9,049 bases of DNA from an uncultured Clostridia bacterium (GCA_944338265.1 CALVLO010000055.1:1-9049); one strand, 5' to 3'; positions 1 to 7,129 are shown, counted from the stretch's first letter. Numbers and translations: made by a program. The notes: generated from the sequence alone by a model not told the origin.

Positions 1-29
1 CTTAAAACAAGTATTAAGGGGGGCAAAAT

Positions 30-75
30 CCCCTCATCAGTCACCTTCGGTGACAGCTTCCCCCAAGGGGGAAGC
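30..75. repeat. Double-hairpin intergenic repeat motif
   Basis: Two perfect hairpins stand side by side: GTCACC/GGTGAC around TTC (40-54) and GCTTCCCCC/GGGGGAAGC (56-75). They are preceded by CCCCTCATCA. From memory, this layout (CCCTCATCAGTCA, a small hairpin, then a C-rich/G-rich hairpin) recurs between genes in many gut Clostridia genomes. I cannot check the copy number from one window. Confidence 0.55.
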
Positions 76-285
76 CTCTTTAGGGAGCGAGATGGCACAC
101 CACAGCTACACTTGACAACTCCCACCGCAGCTACGGGGCACATCTTGGCGGCACCAAGGTAGAGTGCCGCCTGCGGTACTTCGCGCGGGGCGCTCGTGCG
201 CCACTTCGTCGAAATTCTTTTGCAAGCAAGACTTTCTCCTCGTGTCGGTCACAAATTGCCGCTGAGAAAGGCAATTCCTTAGTTC

Positions 286-330
286 GCGGCGCGCGCACGC
301 CACACTGTGGCGGTGCGCATAACGCGCCGC
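286..330. repeat. Long imperfect stem-loop
   Basis: The outer arms GCGGCGCG (286-293) and CGCGCCGC (323-330) are exact complements. Inside, CGCAC (294-298) pairs with GTGCG (313-317), and GCCACA (299-304) faces TGTGGC (306-311), with one bulged base and an asymmetric internal loop at 318-322. It is the most extensive secondary structure in the gene-free block. Confidence 0.6.
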
Positions 331-396
331 TCACCCCTCAACGAGGAAGGCAAGTACTATCACCCCCTTTTTTATAGCGTTTTCACTCTTCCACCC

Positions 397-423
397 CTTG
401 GCTCTCTCTTGGAGAGAGGCAAG
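397..423. repeat. Stem-loop near the right end of the hairpin block
   Basis: Arms of 12 nt (397-408 and 412-423) pair at 11 of 12 positions around a TTG loop; the mismatch is 401/419. There is no T-run on either side, so it is not an intrinsic terminator. Its CTTGG...CAAG ends resemble the hairpin-type intergenic repeats at the left of the block. Confidence 0.55.
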
Positions 424-457
424 TAACCCTCCGCCACCCCTGCCCTCTTACGCCGCT

Positions 458-526
458 TTAAGGGGGCAAAAAACGCCCGTGGGGGCGTTTTTTATAGAGA
501 TATGGGTTGCTAAAATGTGACTTCAT
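458..526 (-). CDS. Possible 22-codon ORF overlapping the terminator
   Basis: An ATG with an AAGGAG site 9 nt upstream opens a 22-codon frame on the minus strand. The peptide begins MKSHFSNPYLYKKRP and ends at a TAA at 458-460. Its second half is simply the translation of the terminator hairpin and its T-run, which makes a conserved peptide doubtful. Three readings are possible: chance; a small peptide whose translation affects termination; or the surviving start of a former downstream gene whose body was lost when the repeat block came to lie here. I recognise no similarity to any protein. Confidence 0.2.
   Translation of the reverse strand: MKSHFSNPYLYKKRPHGRFLPP
468..493 (-). terminator. 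Intrinsic terminator of the mal-glgP operon
   Basis: ACGCCC (473-478) pairs with GGGCGT (483-488) around a 4-nt loop, extended by A and T runs on both sides (468-472 and 489-493). Read on the minus strand, the GC-rich stem is followed by a run of six T. It lies about 80 nt after the glgP stop. Because both flanks are symmetric, it could also stop transcription arriving from the left. Confidence 0.88.
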
Positions 527-535
527 TAAAACAAA

Positions 536-541
536 CTCCTT
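536..541 (-). promoter_or_regulatory. Strong ribosome binding site downstream of glgP
   Basis: The minus strand reads AAGGAG 30 nt after the phosphorylase stop, with a 9-nt A/T-rich spacer (TTTGTTTTA) to an ATG at 524-526. Strength and spacing match the sites of the real genes in this operon, yet no long gene follows. Confidence 0.5.
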
Positions 542-570
542 AAAATTGCAAGCGCCGTAAAAAAGCCGTT

Positions 571-2841
571 TTACTTCCGCTTATCTGCCTTGGGGCGGAT
601 ATGCCAAATGTGCTCGGCGTATTCCGAGACGGAGCGATCGGAAGAGAAGAAGCCGGAAGCCGCCACGCAGGCGAGCTGCTTTTGCGTAAAGCGGGCGCGG
701 TCGCAAAAATCGCGGTTGACACGCAGGATCGCCTGATAGTACTCCTCGATATCACGGAAGATAAAGTAATGATCGGGCTTGTGCCAACTTGCGCCCGCGG
801 TGAGGGAGGTATACAGCTCCTGAAAACACCCCGTACCGCCATCGGAAAAAGTACCGTCGCGGAGCGTTTCGACGACGCGCTTCCACGCGGGATTTGCCTG
901 CAAAAAGGCGTTGGGATCGTACCCGCCCTTGCGGAGCGCTTCGATCTCCTCCACGCGCGCACCGAAGATATAATTGTTCTCCATGCCCGCCTGTTCGACG
1001 ATCTCGATATTTGCCCCGTCCATCGTGCCCAATGTGACGGCGCCGTTCATCATAAACTTCATGTTGCCCGTGCCGCTCGCCTCCAACCCTGCCGTGGAGA
1101 CCTGCAGCGAGACGTCTGCCGCGGCGACGATCTTCTCCGCATACGTGACGTTATATTCTGTGACAAACACGCCCTGGAGCGCGCCGCCGAGGGAGACATC
1201 CCGATTGATGGTTTTTAAGATCTCGTTGATATATTTGATGATCGCTTTGGCGCGGGCGTAGCCCGGGGCAGCTTTCGCCCCGAACACGAAGAGGCTCGGC
1301 GCGAAATCGGGGAGCTTGCCCTCTTTCAAATCGTAATACAGCCGCAGGAGCGCAAACGCCGTCATGAGTTGGCGCTTATACTCGTGCAGGCGCTTTACCT
1401 GCGCATAGACGAGCTTTTCGCCCGTGAAGCGCACGCCCTCCGTGCGGACAATGTAATCGAAGAGCTGCGCCTTCTTCTTTTGCTTGACGGCATCGAACGC
1501 CGCGGCGGTCTCGCCATCTTGCACAAATGGTTTGAGCTCACAGAGCGCAGCGGGCGAAGCGCGCCATGCGCGCCCGATCTTGTGATCGATGAGCTCGGCA
1601 AGCTCGCTGTTGGCAAGCTCGAGCCAACGCCGCTGCGCGATGCCGTTGGTAACATTAAAAAACTTCTCCGGGTGATGCGCCGCCTCCGCGGCGAACAGGT
1701 CGCGGCGGATGATCTCGGAATGCAGCTTGGCAACGCCGTTGACGATCCCGGAGGAAAATACCGCCGTATTCGCCATGGAAAAGGCGTCCCGCGCGCGGCT
1801 GTAGATGCCTGCGGCTTCGATCTCCGCCTCCGTATATCCCTCTTTGCGGTGGCGCTGGCGCTGCGTGGCGTTCATCTTGAGCAAAATTTCGGCAATGGAG
1901 GGCAAGATCTTTTGCAAGAGGCGTTTTTCCCAGCACTCGAGCGCCTCCGGCAGGATGGTGTGGTTGGTATAATGGAACACCGCCTGCGCCGTTTTGAGCG
2001 CCGCACGGTACGCGACGCCCCGCTCCATCAGAACGCGGATGAGCTCGGGGATGGCAAACACGGGGTGAGTATCGTTGAGCTGAACAGTATTTTCTTTGGC
2101 GAACTGCCTGTAATCCTGCCCGTGGCGCGCCTCGTAGGCGCGCACCATATCGCCGATCGCCGCCGCGGAGAGGAAGTATTCCTGACGGATGCGCAGGAGC
2201 CTGCCCTCCTCCGTGGAGTCATCGGGATAGAGCACGCCGCTGATCGCTTCCGCCGCCGCGCTTCCCTCCGCCTGGTACAGCCGCAGCGTGTTGACGCGCT
2301 TGCCGATGAGCGGCATATCATAGGGCACGGCGGTGACCGTCATATCCGCAAAGCGGATGGTCTGCGCCTCGTCCTCCCTGCGGATGCTCCACGGATCGCC
2401 GAAGCGCTGCCAATCATCGGGCGCTTCCCTCTGAAAGCCGTCTTCAAACGTCTGGCGGAACAGCCCGTAGCGGTAGCGGATGCCGTACCCGTAGAGCGGG
2501 AACCCGCACGCCGCGCCCGAATCCATATAGCACGCGGCGAGCCTGCCGAGCCCGCCGTTGCCGAGCGCCGCATCTTCGATCTCTTCCAGACGGGCGAGAT
2601 CGACGCCCTTTTTGCGCAAGAGCGTTTTGACCTCGCGCAGAACGCCGAGCTCGAGCAGGTTGTTAAAAAACACCCTGCCGATGAGAAATTCGATGGAAAG
2701 ATAGTGCGCACAGCGCTTGGGCTTTTCGGAGAAGGCGATGTGCTTTACGGCGAGCGCCGAAATTTCCCGATACAGCCCTGCCGCATCCAATCCCTCGATG
2801 GGGAGCGCCTCCAACTGCTGCAAAAATAGTTTTTTATCCAT
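571..2841 (-). CDS. glgP: Glycogen/maltodextrin phosphorylase (GT35)
   Basis: A 756-residue cytosolic enzyme that uses phosphate to release glucose-1-phosphate from the non-reducing end of alpha-1,4-glucans. The pyridoxal-phosphate signature EASGTGNMKFMMN (587-599) is a full match, with Lys595 as the cofactor lysine. Other conserved blocks are the glycine loop GNGGLGR (94-100), QLNDTHP (254-260), YTNHTILPEAL (291-301), VNGVAKLHSEI (368-377), NVTNGI (396-401), and KRLHEYKRQ (483-491), whose Arg484 and Lys489 align with the phosphate-binding Arg569 and Lys574 of rabbit muscle phosphorylase. It is shorter than the 800-840 residues common in the family. The N-terminus is about 38 residues shorter than rabbit's, so the Ser14 phosphorylation segment is absent, and about 47 more residues are missing between the glycine loop and the phosphate site. 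It starts 20 nt after malK. The context suggests that imported maltodextrins are the main substrate, so malP would be a fair alternative name; stored glycogen is also possible. Confidence 0.96.
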   Translation of the reverse strand: MDKKLFLQQLEALPIEGLDAAGLYREISALAVKHIAFSEKPKRCAHYLSIEFLIGRVFFNNLLELGVLREVKTLLRKKGVDLARLEEIEDAALGNGGLGRLAACYMDSGAACGFPLYGYGIRYRYGLFRQTFEDGFQREAPDDWQRFGDPWSIRREDEAQTIRFADMTVTAVPYDMPLIGKRVNTLRLYQAEGSAAAEAISGVLYPDDSTEEGRLLRIRQEYFLSAAAIGDMVRAYEARHGQDYRQFAKENTVQLNDTHPVFAIPELIRVLMERGVAYRAALKTAQAVFHYTNHTILPEALECWEKRLLQKILPSIAEILLKMNATQRQRHRKEGYTEAEIEAAGIYSRARDAFSMANTAVFSSGIVNGVAKLHSEIIRRDLFAAEAAHHPEKFFNVTNGIAQRRWLELANSELAELIDHKIGRAWRASPAALCELKPFVQDGETAAAFDAVKQKKKAQLFDYIVRTEGVRFTGEKLVYAQVKRLHEYKRQLMTAFALLRLYYDLKEGKLPDFAPSLFVFGAKAAPGYARAKAIIKYINEILKTINRDVSLGGALQGVFVTEYNVTYAEKIVAAADVSLQVSTAGLEASGTGNMKFMMNGAVTLGTMDGANIEIVEQAGMENNYIFGARVEEIEALRKGGYDPNAFLQANPAWKRVVETLRDGTFSDGGTGCFQELYTSLTAGASWHKPDHYFIFRDIEEYYQAILRVNRDFCDRARFTQKQLACVAASGFFSSDRSVSEYAEHIWHIRPKADKRK

Positions 2842-2847
2842 ATGAGT

Positions 2848-2853
2848 CTCCTT
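2848..2853 (-). promoter_or_regulatory. Ribosome binding site that fixes the glgP start
   Basis: The minus strand reads AAGGAG here, about 6 nt before the ATG at 2839-2841. An in-frame TTG at 2953-2955 would add 38 residues, but these lie inside the malK coding end, resemble nothing in the phosphorylase family, and have no comparable site. The ATG at 2841 is therefore the start. Confidence 0.85.
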
Positions 2854-2861
2854 TGTGCGCC

Positions 2862-4724
2862 TTATAAAAGCTTGATCCCGCTCTTTGCCTCGCACACGCC
2901 CGCCTGCTCGAGCACGGGAACAAGGCATACCATGCCCGAGATCGGGCGCTCGCAAAGCACGGGCACCGTCTCTTCGCCCACGCGGACGAGGGCAAACTGC
3001 TCCGCGCCGTAATCGACGACGGAGAGCACCTCTCCCGCGATCCCCGCCTCGCCGAACGTCAGGGCGTAGGGCGTAAATTCAAAGAGGAACTGCGCGGAAA
3101 ACACCGCGCGCGGCGAAAGGGTGGAAAGGAGCTTTCGGGTGATATTTTCGGGTGCGGGGAAGCTCGCTCCCGCAAGGTCGAGATAGAAGTTGATCATCTT
3201 CTTGCGCGAAGGTTCCCCGCTCGCGTTCCTGCGCTCCTTTTTCTTGACGAACGTACCCGCAAGGCGGATGCTGTCGGGAAGCGGCTCTGCCCGGAACTCC
3301 CCAACCGTGAGCGTGACGCGCTTGAAGTCGATGGCGAGCTTGACCGCGCCCGCCTCGATGCGCCGCGCCGAAACGGCAAACAGCCGCGCGCCGCCGAGCT
3401 CCAGCCCGATGAGGTACTTCTCCCCCACCTGCTCGCAGTCCGTCGCCACGGCGGGGATATCGCCGCCGAAGCCCACCGCATCGGTGGGAAGCAGCAGTGT
3501 GCCTTCCCCTTCCGCCCCCTGCAGCGCAGGCGGGAGCGCGATCTCCGCGCCCGCCAAGGTCAGCTTTCCTTCATGCGCGGAGCAGGCGAGCTCGTTGACC
3601 TCGGGCAGGCGGGGCGCGATGGTCTCCTCCGTCTCCGCATCAAAGAAGTGCATCTTTTTGACGTTGAACGCCGCTTCGCACACATCGCCTGCGCGGTATT
3701 CGTGCGAGAGCGTCGTCTTTACGATGATGCGCGCCTCGCCGACCGTGCCGTAGACGAGCGATTCGTCTCCGAGGTCTTCCACATGCGAGATCTGCATCTT
3801 CACCTTATAGGGGCTCGCCGCCACCACGTTGGGCGCGAGCGAAATATCCTCCGCGCGGATGCCCGCACACACCGCGCCGCCGCACAGATAGCGCGGGCGC
3901 ACCTTGCGCAGATACTCCATCGGCAGCTGCAAAACGGCTTCCCCGCCCGCGAACGAGAGTTCCGCCTTATCACCCGCCTGCGTAAGCGTCGCATCGAAAA
4001 AGTTCATCTGCGGCGTGCCGATGAAGCCCGCCACAAACTTGTTTGCGGGGTAGCGGTACAAGTTCCTCGGCGTATCGATCTGCTGAACGAACCCGCCCTT
4101 CATCACGACGATGCGGGTGCCCATCGTCATCGCTTCTACCTGATCGTGCGTGACGTAGATAAACGTCGTTTTGAGCTGCGTGTGCAGCTTCAGGATCTCG
4201 GCACGCATCTGCGTGCGGAGCTTGGCATCGAGGTTGGAGAGCGGCTCGTCGAGCAGCATCACTTTGGGATCGCGCACAATCGCCCGCCCGAGCGAGACGC
4301 GCTGCCGCTGCCCGCCGCTCATTTCCTTGGGCTTTTTATCGAGATAATCTTTGATGCCCAAGATCTCCGCGGCATGGACGACGCGGCTATGGATCTCCTC
4401 CTTGGGGAGCTTGCGCACGCGCAGCCCGAAGGCGATGTTCTCGTACACCGTCATATGCGGATAGAGCGCATAGTTTTGGAAGACCATTGCGATATCCCTA
4501 TCCTTGGGCTCCACATCGTTGACGACGGTATCGCCGATGCTCAGCTCGCCCGCCGAAATATCTTCCAAGCCGGCGATCATGCGGAGCATGGTGGATTTTC
4601 CGCAGCCCGAGGGACCTACGAATACGATAAATTCGCGGTCGGCGATCTCCATGTTGAAGTCGTTGACTGCCTTGGTCCCGTTCGGGTACACTTTGTAGAT
4701 ATGTTTGAGACTTAAATTTGCCAT
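2862..4724 (-). CDS. malK: MalK/MsmK-type sugar ABC ATPase with long C-terminal extension
   Basis: A 620-residue cytoplasmic ATPase that energises sugar import by docking on the EAA loops of MalF and MalG. The nucleotide-binding domain is complete: Walker A GPSGCGKST (37-45), Q-loop Gln83, signature MSGGQ (135-139, Met replacing the common Leu), Walker B VMLLDE (155-160), D-loop SNLD (163-166) and switch His193. A regulatory TOBE-type domain follows, with GIRAEDISL (288-296) and a strand set ending at FFDAETEETI (360-369), where proteins of the MsmK/UgpC/MalK family normally stop (about 360-375 residues). Here the frame runs on for another 250 residues without a recognised domain name. Parts of it resemble the preceding TOBE strands, at about 405-475 and 562-618. 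The start ATG has AAGAGG about 7 nt upstream and lies 15 nt after the amylase stop. The symbol is given from context; the ATPase could also serve other sugar permeases, as MsmK does in streptococci. Confidence 0.93.
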   Translation of the reverse strand: MANLSLKHIYKVYPNGTKAVNDFNMEIADREFIVFVGPSGCGKSTMLRMIAGLEDISAGELSIGDTVVNDVEPKDRDIAMVFQNYALYPHMTVYENIAFGLRVRKLPKEEIHSRVVHAAEILGIKDYLDKKPKEMSGGQRQRVSLGRAIVRDPKVMLLDEPLSNLDAKLRTQMRAEILKLHTQLKTTFIYVTHDQVEAMTMGTRIVVMKGGFVQQIDTPRNLYRYPANKFVAGFIGTPQMNFFDATLTQAGDKAELSFAGGEAVLQLPMEYLRKVRPRYLCGGAVCAGIRAEDISLAPNVVAASPYKVKMQISHVEDLGDESLVYGTVGEARIIVKTTLSHEYRAGDVCEAAFNVKKMHFFDAETEETIAPRLPEVNELACSAHEGKLTLAGAEIALPPALQGAEGEGTLLLPTDAVGFGGDIPAVATDCEQVGEKYLIGLELGGARLFAVSARRIEAGAVKLAIDFKRVTLTVGEFRAEPLPDSIRLAGTFVKKKERRNASGEPSRKKMINFYLDLAGASFPAPENITRKLLSTLSPRAVFSAQFLFEFTPYALTFGEAGIAGEVLSVVDYGAEQFALVRVGEETVPVLCERPISGMVCLVPVLEQAGVCEAKSGIKLL

Positions 4725-4739
4725 GATGACACCTCTTGA

Positions 4740-6251
4740 TCATTGAGAAAGAATGGCGATCGCGTACCCCGGAAGGGTGAGCGTGCCGCCGCGCATCCGC
4801 ACGCCGCCCTTGACGGTGAGCGACGCCAAAAGCGTGCGCTCCATGGGGAGGGTGCGCGTTTCCGCGGAGAAGTTGACCGCCACCGTGACGCACTCGTCCT
4901 GCCAGCGTTTTTGCATGAGGAGCACATCTGCCGACGCGCAGGGAAGGCGCTCTGCGCTGCCGCGCATGACGGACGGAAAGGCGTTGCGGATGAGATTGCA
5001 CTGCCTGTAATAGTTGAGGATGGAATCGCCGTCGCGCTGCTGCCGCGCAACGCTTTCAAACACATACTCCTGTTTGGTCGTCCCGGGCGGGAGGATGGGC
5101 GCTTCATCCTCATCCCACAGCATCCCGAGCCGCTTATCGGGGTCGGTCGCAGCGCCGACCATCCCGATCTCGTCGCCGTAATAGGTGAACAAGTTTCCGC
5201 TCAGCATGCCCGCCGCGCCGTAGATGAACTTGACGAGCGCCTCCTGCCGCCCCACGACGCCGGCGATCCTGCCCGTATCGTGATTGCCCAAAAAGGGTGC
5301 GGCGATGGCGCTGCCCGCCGTCTCCGCCATCGCCTCGGCGGCGGCAAAGTAGTCGTCCGCAGGGGTGGAAGAGCGCAGCGCACGGCTGAGAAATCCCGTC
5401 GATTCCGCCGCAGGGAAGTAGAAAAAGCTGTCTGCTCCGCCCGCGTAAAATTCGCCGATGGCGGCGCGGTTGGTCCACGCCTCCCCCACGAGATAGCAGC
5501 CGGGCGACAATGCCTCCGCCTCCTCTTGCAGCCAGCCCGCAAATGCGGCGCTCCGCGCCGTATCGCCCGTATAGTAGCTCGTGCAGGCATCCAGACGAAA
5601 TCCGTCCACCCCATGTCCGAGCCAGAACGCCATAACGGAGACGATCTCCTCCCGCACGAGGGTATTATCCAGGTTGAGATCGGGCATGCCGCTCTGGAAG
5701 CGCGCCTCGTAGTACACGCCGTACTGCGCGACATAGCCCGTTTGCGGTTGATCGGCAAAATGATAGTAGCCGTAATAGCGGTTTTCCGTATCGTGCAGGC
5801 GGGCGGCGGAGAGCGCCTCGCGAAACCACGGGTGCTCGGAAGACGTGTGATTGACAACGAGATCGAACACCACCTTGATGCCGAGCGCATGCGCCTTCTG
5901 TACGAAGCCGTCGAAGTCTGCCAGCGTCCCGAATTGGCGGTCGATCTCCTTATAGTCCGTCACGTCGTACTTATGGTAGGTAGGCGACGGGCAGACGGGC
6001 GTGAGATAGATCGCCGTATAGCCCATGTCGCGGATATAACCGAGCCGCTGCGCCGCGCCGTTGAGATCGCCCACGCCGTCGCCGTCCGAATCGCAGAAGG
6101 AGTAGACGAAGATCTCGTAAAAGTTATCGTATTTATCGTCGATGATGCGCTCTTGCAGCCCCTCTTTGGTACAGCCGACGCTCCCCGCCATCACGGCGGC
6201 GAGCATGCAGGCGGCGAAAAAGGCGGTAAGGCGCCTGAACATGCCGCGCAT
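4740..6251 (-). CDS. Surface lipoprotein alpha-amylase, GH13 (subfamily 36-like)
   Basis: A 503-residue glycoside hydrolase that should cut alpha-1,4 bonds in starch or maltodextrins outside the cell. The N-terminus has two arginines, a hydrophobic stretch (8-23) and AGSVGC, with Cys27 as the probable lipid-anchored residue; Ser at -3 is not ideal for a lipobox. A calcium-binding loop D-S-D-G-D-G-V-G-D spans 54-62. GH13 regions follow in order: TAIYLTPV (79-86), DLVVNH (130-135), MPDLN (189-193), GFRLDA with nucleophile Asp221, GEAW with acid/base Glu257, GNHD with Asp325, and YYGDEIG (357-363). A beta-rich C domain ends the protein. All three catalytic acids are present. MPDLN is the published signature of GH13_36, between oligo-1,6-glucosidases and neopullulanases, a group that includes a lipoprotein amylase from Halothermothrix. 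Side activity on alpha-1,6 bonds or cyclodextrins is possible. The start ATG is 1 nt after the malG stop; a second ATG three codons on would also serve. Confidence 0.93.
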   Translation of the reverse strand: MRGMFRRLTAFFAACMLAAVMAGSVGCTKEGLQERIIDDKYDNFYEIFVYSFCDSDGDGVGDLNGAAQRLGYIRDMGYTAIYLTPVCPSPTYHKYDVTDYKEIDRQFGTLADFDGFVQKAHALGIKVVFDLVVNHTSSEHPWFREALSAARLHDTENRYYGYYHFADQPQTGYVAQYGVYYEARFQSGMPDLNLDNTLVREEIVSVMAFWLGHGVDGFRLDACTSYYTGDTARSAAFAGWLQEEAEALSPGCYLVGEAWTNRAAIGEFYAGGADSFFYFPAAESTGFLSRALRSSTPADDYFAAAEAMAETAGSAIAAPFLGNHDTGRIAGVVGRQEALVKFIYGAAGMLSGNLFTYYGDEIGMVGAATDPDKRLGMLWDEDEAPILPPGTTKQEYVFESVARQQRDGDSILNYYRQCNLIRNAFPSVMRGSAERLPCASADVLLMQKRWQDECVTVAVNFSAETRTLPMERTLLASLTVKGGVRMRGGTLTLPGYAIAILSQ

Positions 6252-6252
6252 C

Positions 6253-7128
6253 TCAGCCCTTGACCGCGCCGCCCGTCACGCCTTCGACGTAATACTTCTG
6301 CAGCCAGATGAAAAGCGCTGCGATGGGCACGGATACGAGCACCGCACCCGCACAGAAGCGGGTAAAGTACTCGGCGATGTTCTCGCGCTGGAGCATCTGC
6401 CGCAAGCCGTTTGCCACGTTGAACTTGCTCTGATCGCCGAGCATGAGCAGGGAGGAGAACATATATTCCCCCCACGGCATCAAGAATGCCTGCAGCACGG
6501 TGTACACGATGATGGGCTTGGCGAGCGGGAGGATGATCTTAAAGAAGATGGTATGGCGGCTCGCGCCGTCGATCTTCGCCGCTTCATCGAGCGATTTGGG
6601 GATGGTATCGAAAAATCCCTTGCAGATATAGTACTGCATGGCGCTGCTCGCCACATAGATGAGGATGAGCCCCACCAAGCTCTGCGTGAGCCCGATCTCT
6701 TTGAGGACGAAATACACCGCCGTCATAGACATGAACCCGGGAAACATCCCCAAAACGAGCAGCAGATTCATGATCCCCTTTCTGCCGCGGAAGCGCAGCC
6801 GCGAGAGCGCGTAGCTCGTGGCGAGGACGATGACCGTTTGGAGAACGCACACCGCGAGCGCCGTGAGAAAGGTGTTGAGATACCACTGCGGGAAGTTGAA
6901 GAGCTTGGTATCGGTGAACAGCTTGGTATAATTTTCAAACGTGAACTCTTTGGGGAGCAGATAACTCGTATATGCTCCCGGTTCGCCGCGGAAGGATTGC
7001 AGCAGCAAATACAGATACGGCACCACCCAGATCACGCTGATCACGGCAAGGACGATATGCCCTACTGCGTTTGCGGTGCGTTCCGCCCGCCGCTTGCTCC
7101 TGAATTTTTTCTTTTTTGCCCCTTCCAT
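6253..7128 (-). CDS. malG: MalG-type maltodextrin ABC transporter permease
   Basis: A 291-residue inner-membrane permease subunit that pairs with MalF. It has a basic N-terminus (AKKKKFRSKRR, 4-14) and about six membrane segments, near residues 22-43, 87-109, 120-141, 150-166, 203-220 and 258-276. The EAA loop is canonical: DEAAKIDGAS at 181-190 followed by IILP at 198-201. The final VEGVTGGAVKG is the usual MalG C-terminus (family consensus ends in a G-x-x-x-GAVKG form). Length fits the family (about 275-300). The start is the ATG 1 nt after the malF stop; an AGGAG lies about 10 nt upstream inside the end of malF, consistent with translational coupling. Its own stop is again 1 nt before the next start codon, tying the secreted amylase into the same translation unit. 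Confidence 0.95.
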   Translation of the reverse strand: MEGAKKKKFRSKRRAERTANAVGHIVLAVISVIWVVPYLYLLLQSFRGEPGAYTSYLLPKEFTFENYTKLFTDTKLFNFPQWYLNTFLTALAVCVLQTVIVLATSYALSRLRFRGRKGIMNLLLVLGMFPGFMSMTAVYFVLKEIGLTQSLVGLILIYVASSAMQYYICKGFFDTIPKSLDEAAKIDGASRHTIFFKIILPLAKPIIVYTVLQAFLMPWGEYMFSSLLMLGDQSKFNVANGLRQMLQRENIAEYFTRFCAGAVLVSVPIAALFIWLQKYYVEGVTGGAVKG

Positions 7129-7129
7129 G

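Larger units (their letters stand above)
1..457. other. Gene-free, hairpin-rich intergenic block
   Basis: I see no credible gene here: the two minus-strand frames of 65-67 codons (106-303, 131-334) lack ribosome binding sites, overlap each other, and resemble no protein. Instead there are many inverted repeats: 40-54, 56-75, 147-171 (8-nt arms, GGCGGCAC), 189-202 (5-nt arms, TCGT loop), 254-276 (7-nt arms, AATTGCC), 286-330, and 397-423. Near-identical direct repeats TTAAGGGGGGCAAAA (14-28) and TTAAGGGGGCAAAA (458-471) bracket the block. The pattern suits a non-coding repeat element or several hairpin repeats collected between genes. A structured RNA is possible but nothing specific supports it. 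Confidence 0.6.

Noticed and set aside
106..334. Two overlapping minus-strand frames in the gene-free block
   Set aside because: No ribosome binding site, no motif, and both run through hairpins at 147-171 and 254-304; better explained as open by chance.
556..573. GTAAAA/TTTTAC inverted repeat over the glgP stop codon
   Set aside because: A short A/T-rich stem of little stability; the GC-rich hairpin at 473-488 is the evident terminator.
601..1261. Plus-strand frames near the 3' end of glgP (601-1218, 974-1261)
   Set aside because: Both are antisense to conserved phosphorylase sequence, including the cofactor lysine block, with no motif of their own.
1369..2829. A 486-codon plus-strand frame opposite the phosphorylase
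   Set aside because: It lies fully inside a gene with an exact PLP signature, and its translation has no recognisable motif and an antisense-like composition.
3573..4715. A 380-codon plus-strand frame opposite the ATPase
   Set aside because: Same reason: the minus strand has the complete set of ABC ATPase motifs and the plus translation is His/Arg-rich noise.
4743..6263. A 506-codon open frame on the plus strand opposite the amylase, slightly longer than the amylase itself
   Set aside because: The minus-strand frame has all GH13 motifs in order. The plus frame is low-complexity, rich in Arg, His and Ala, and has no family motif; it is a mirror of GC-rich codon use.
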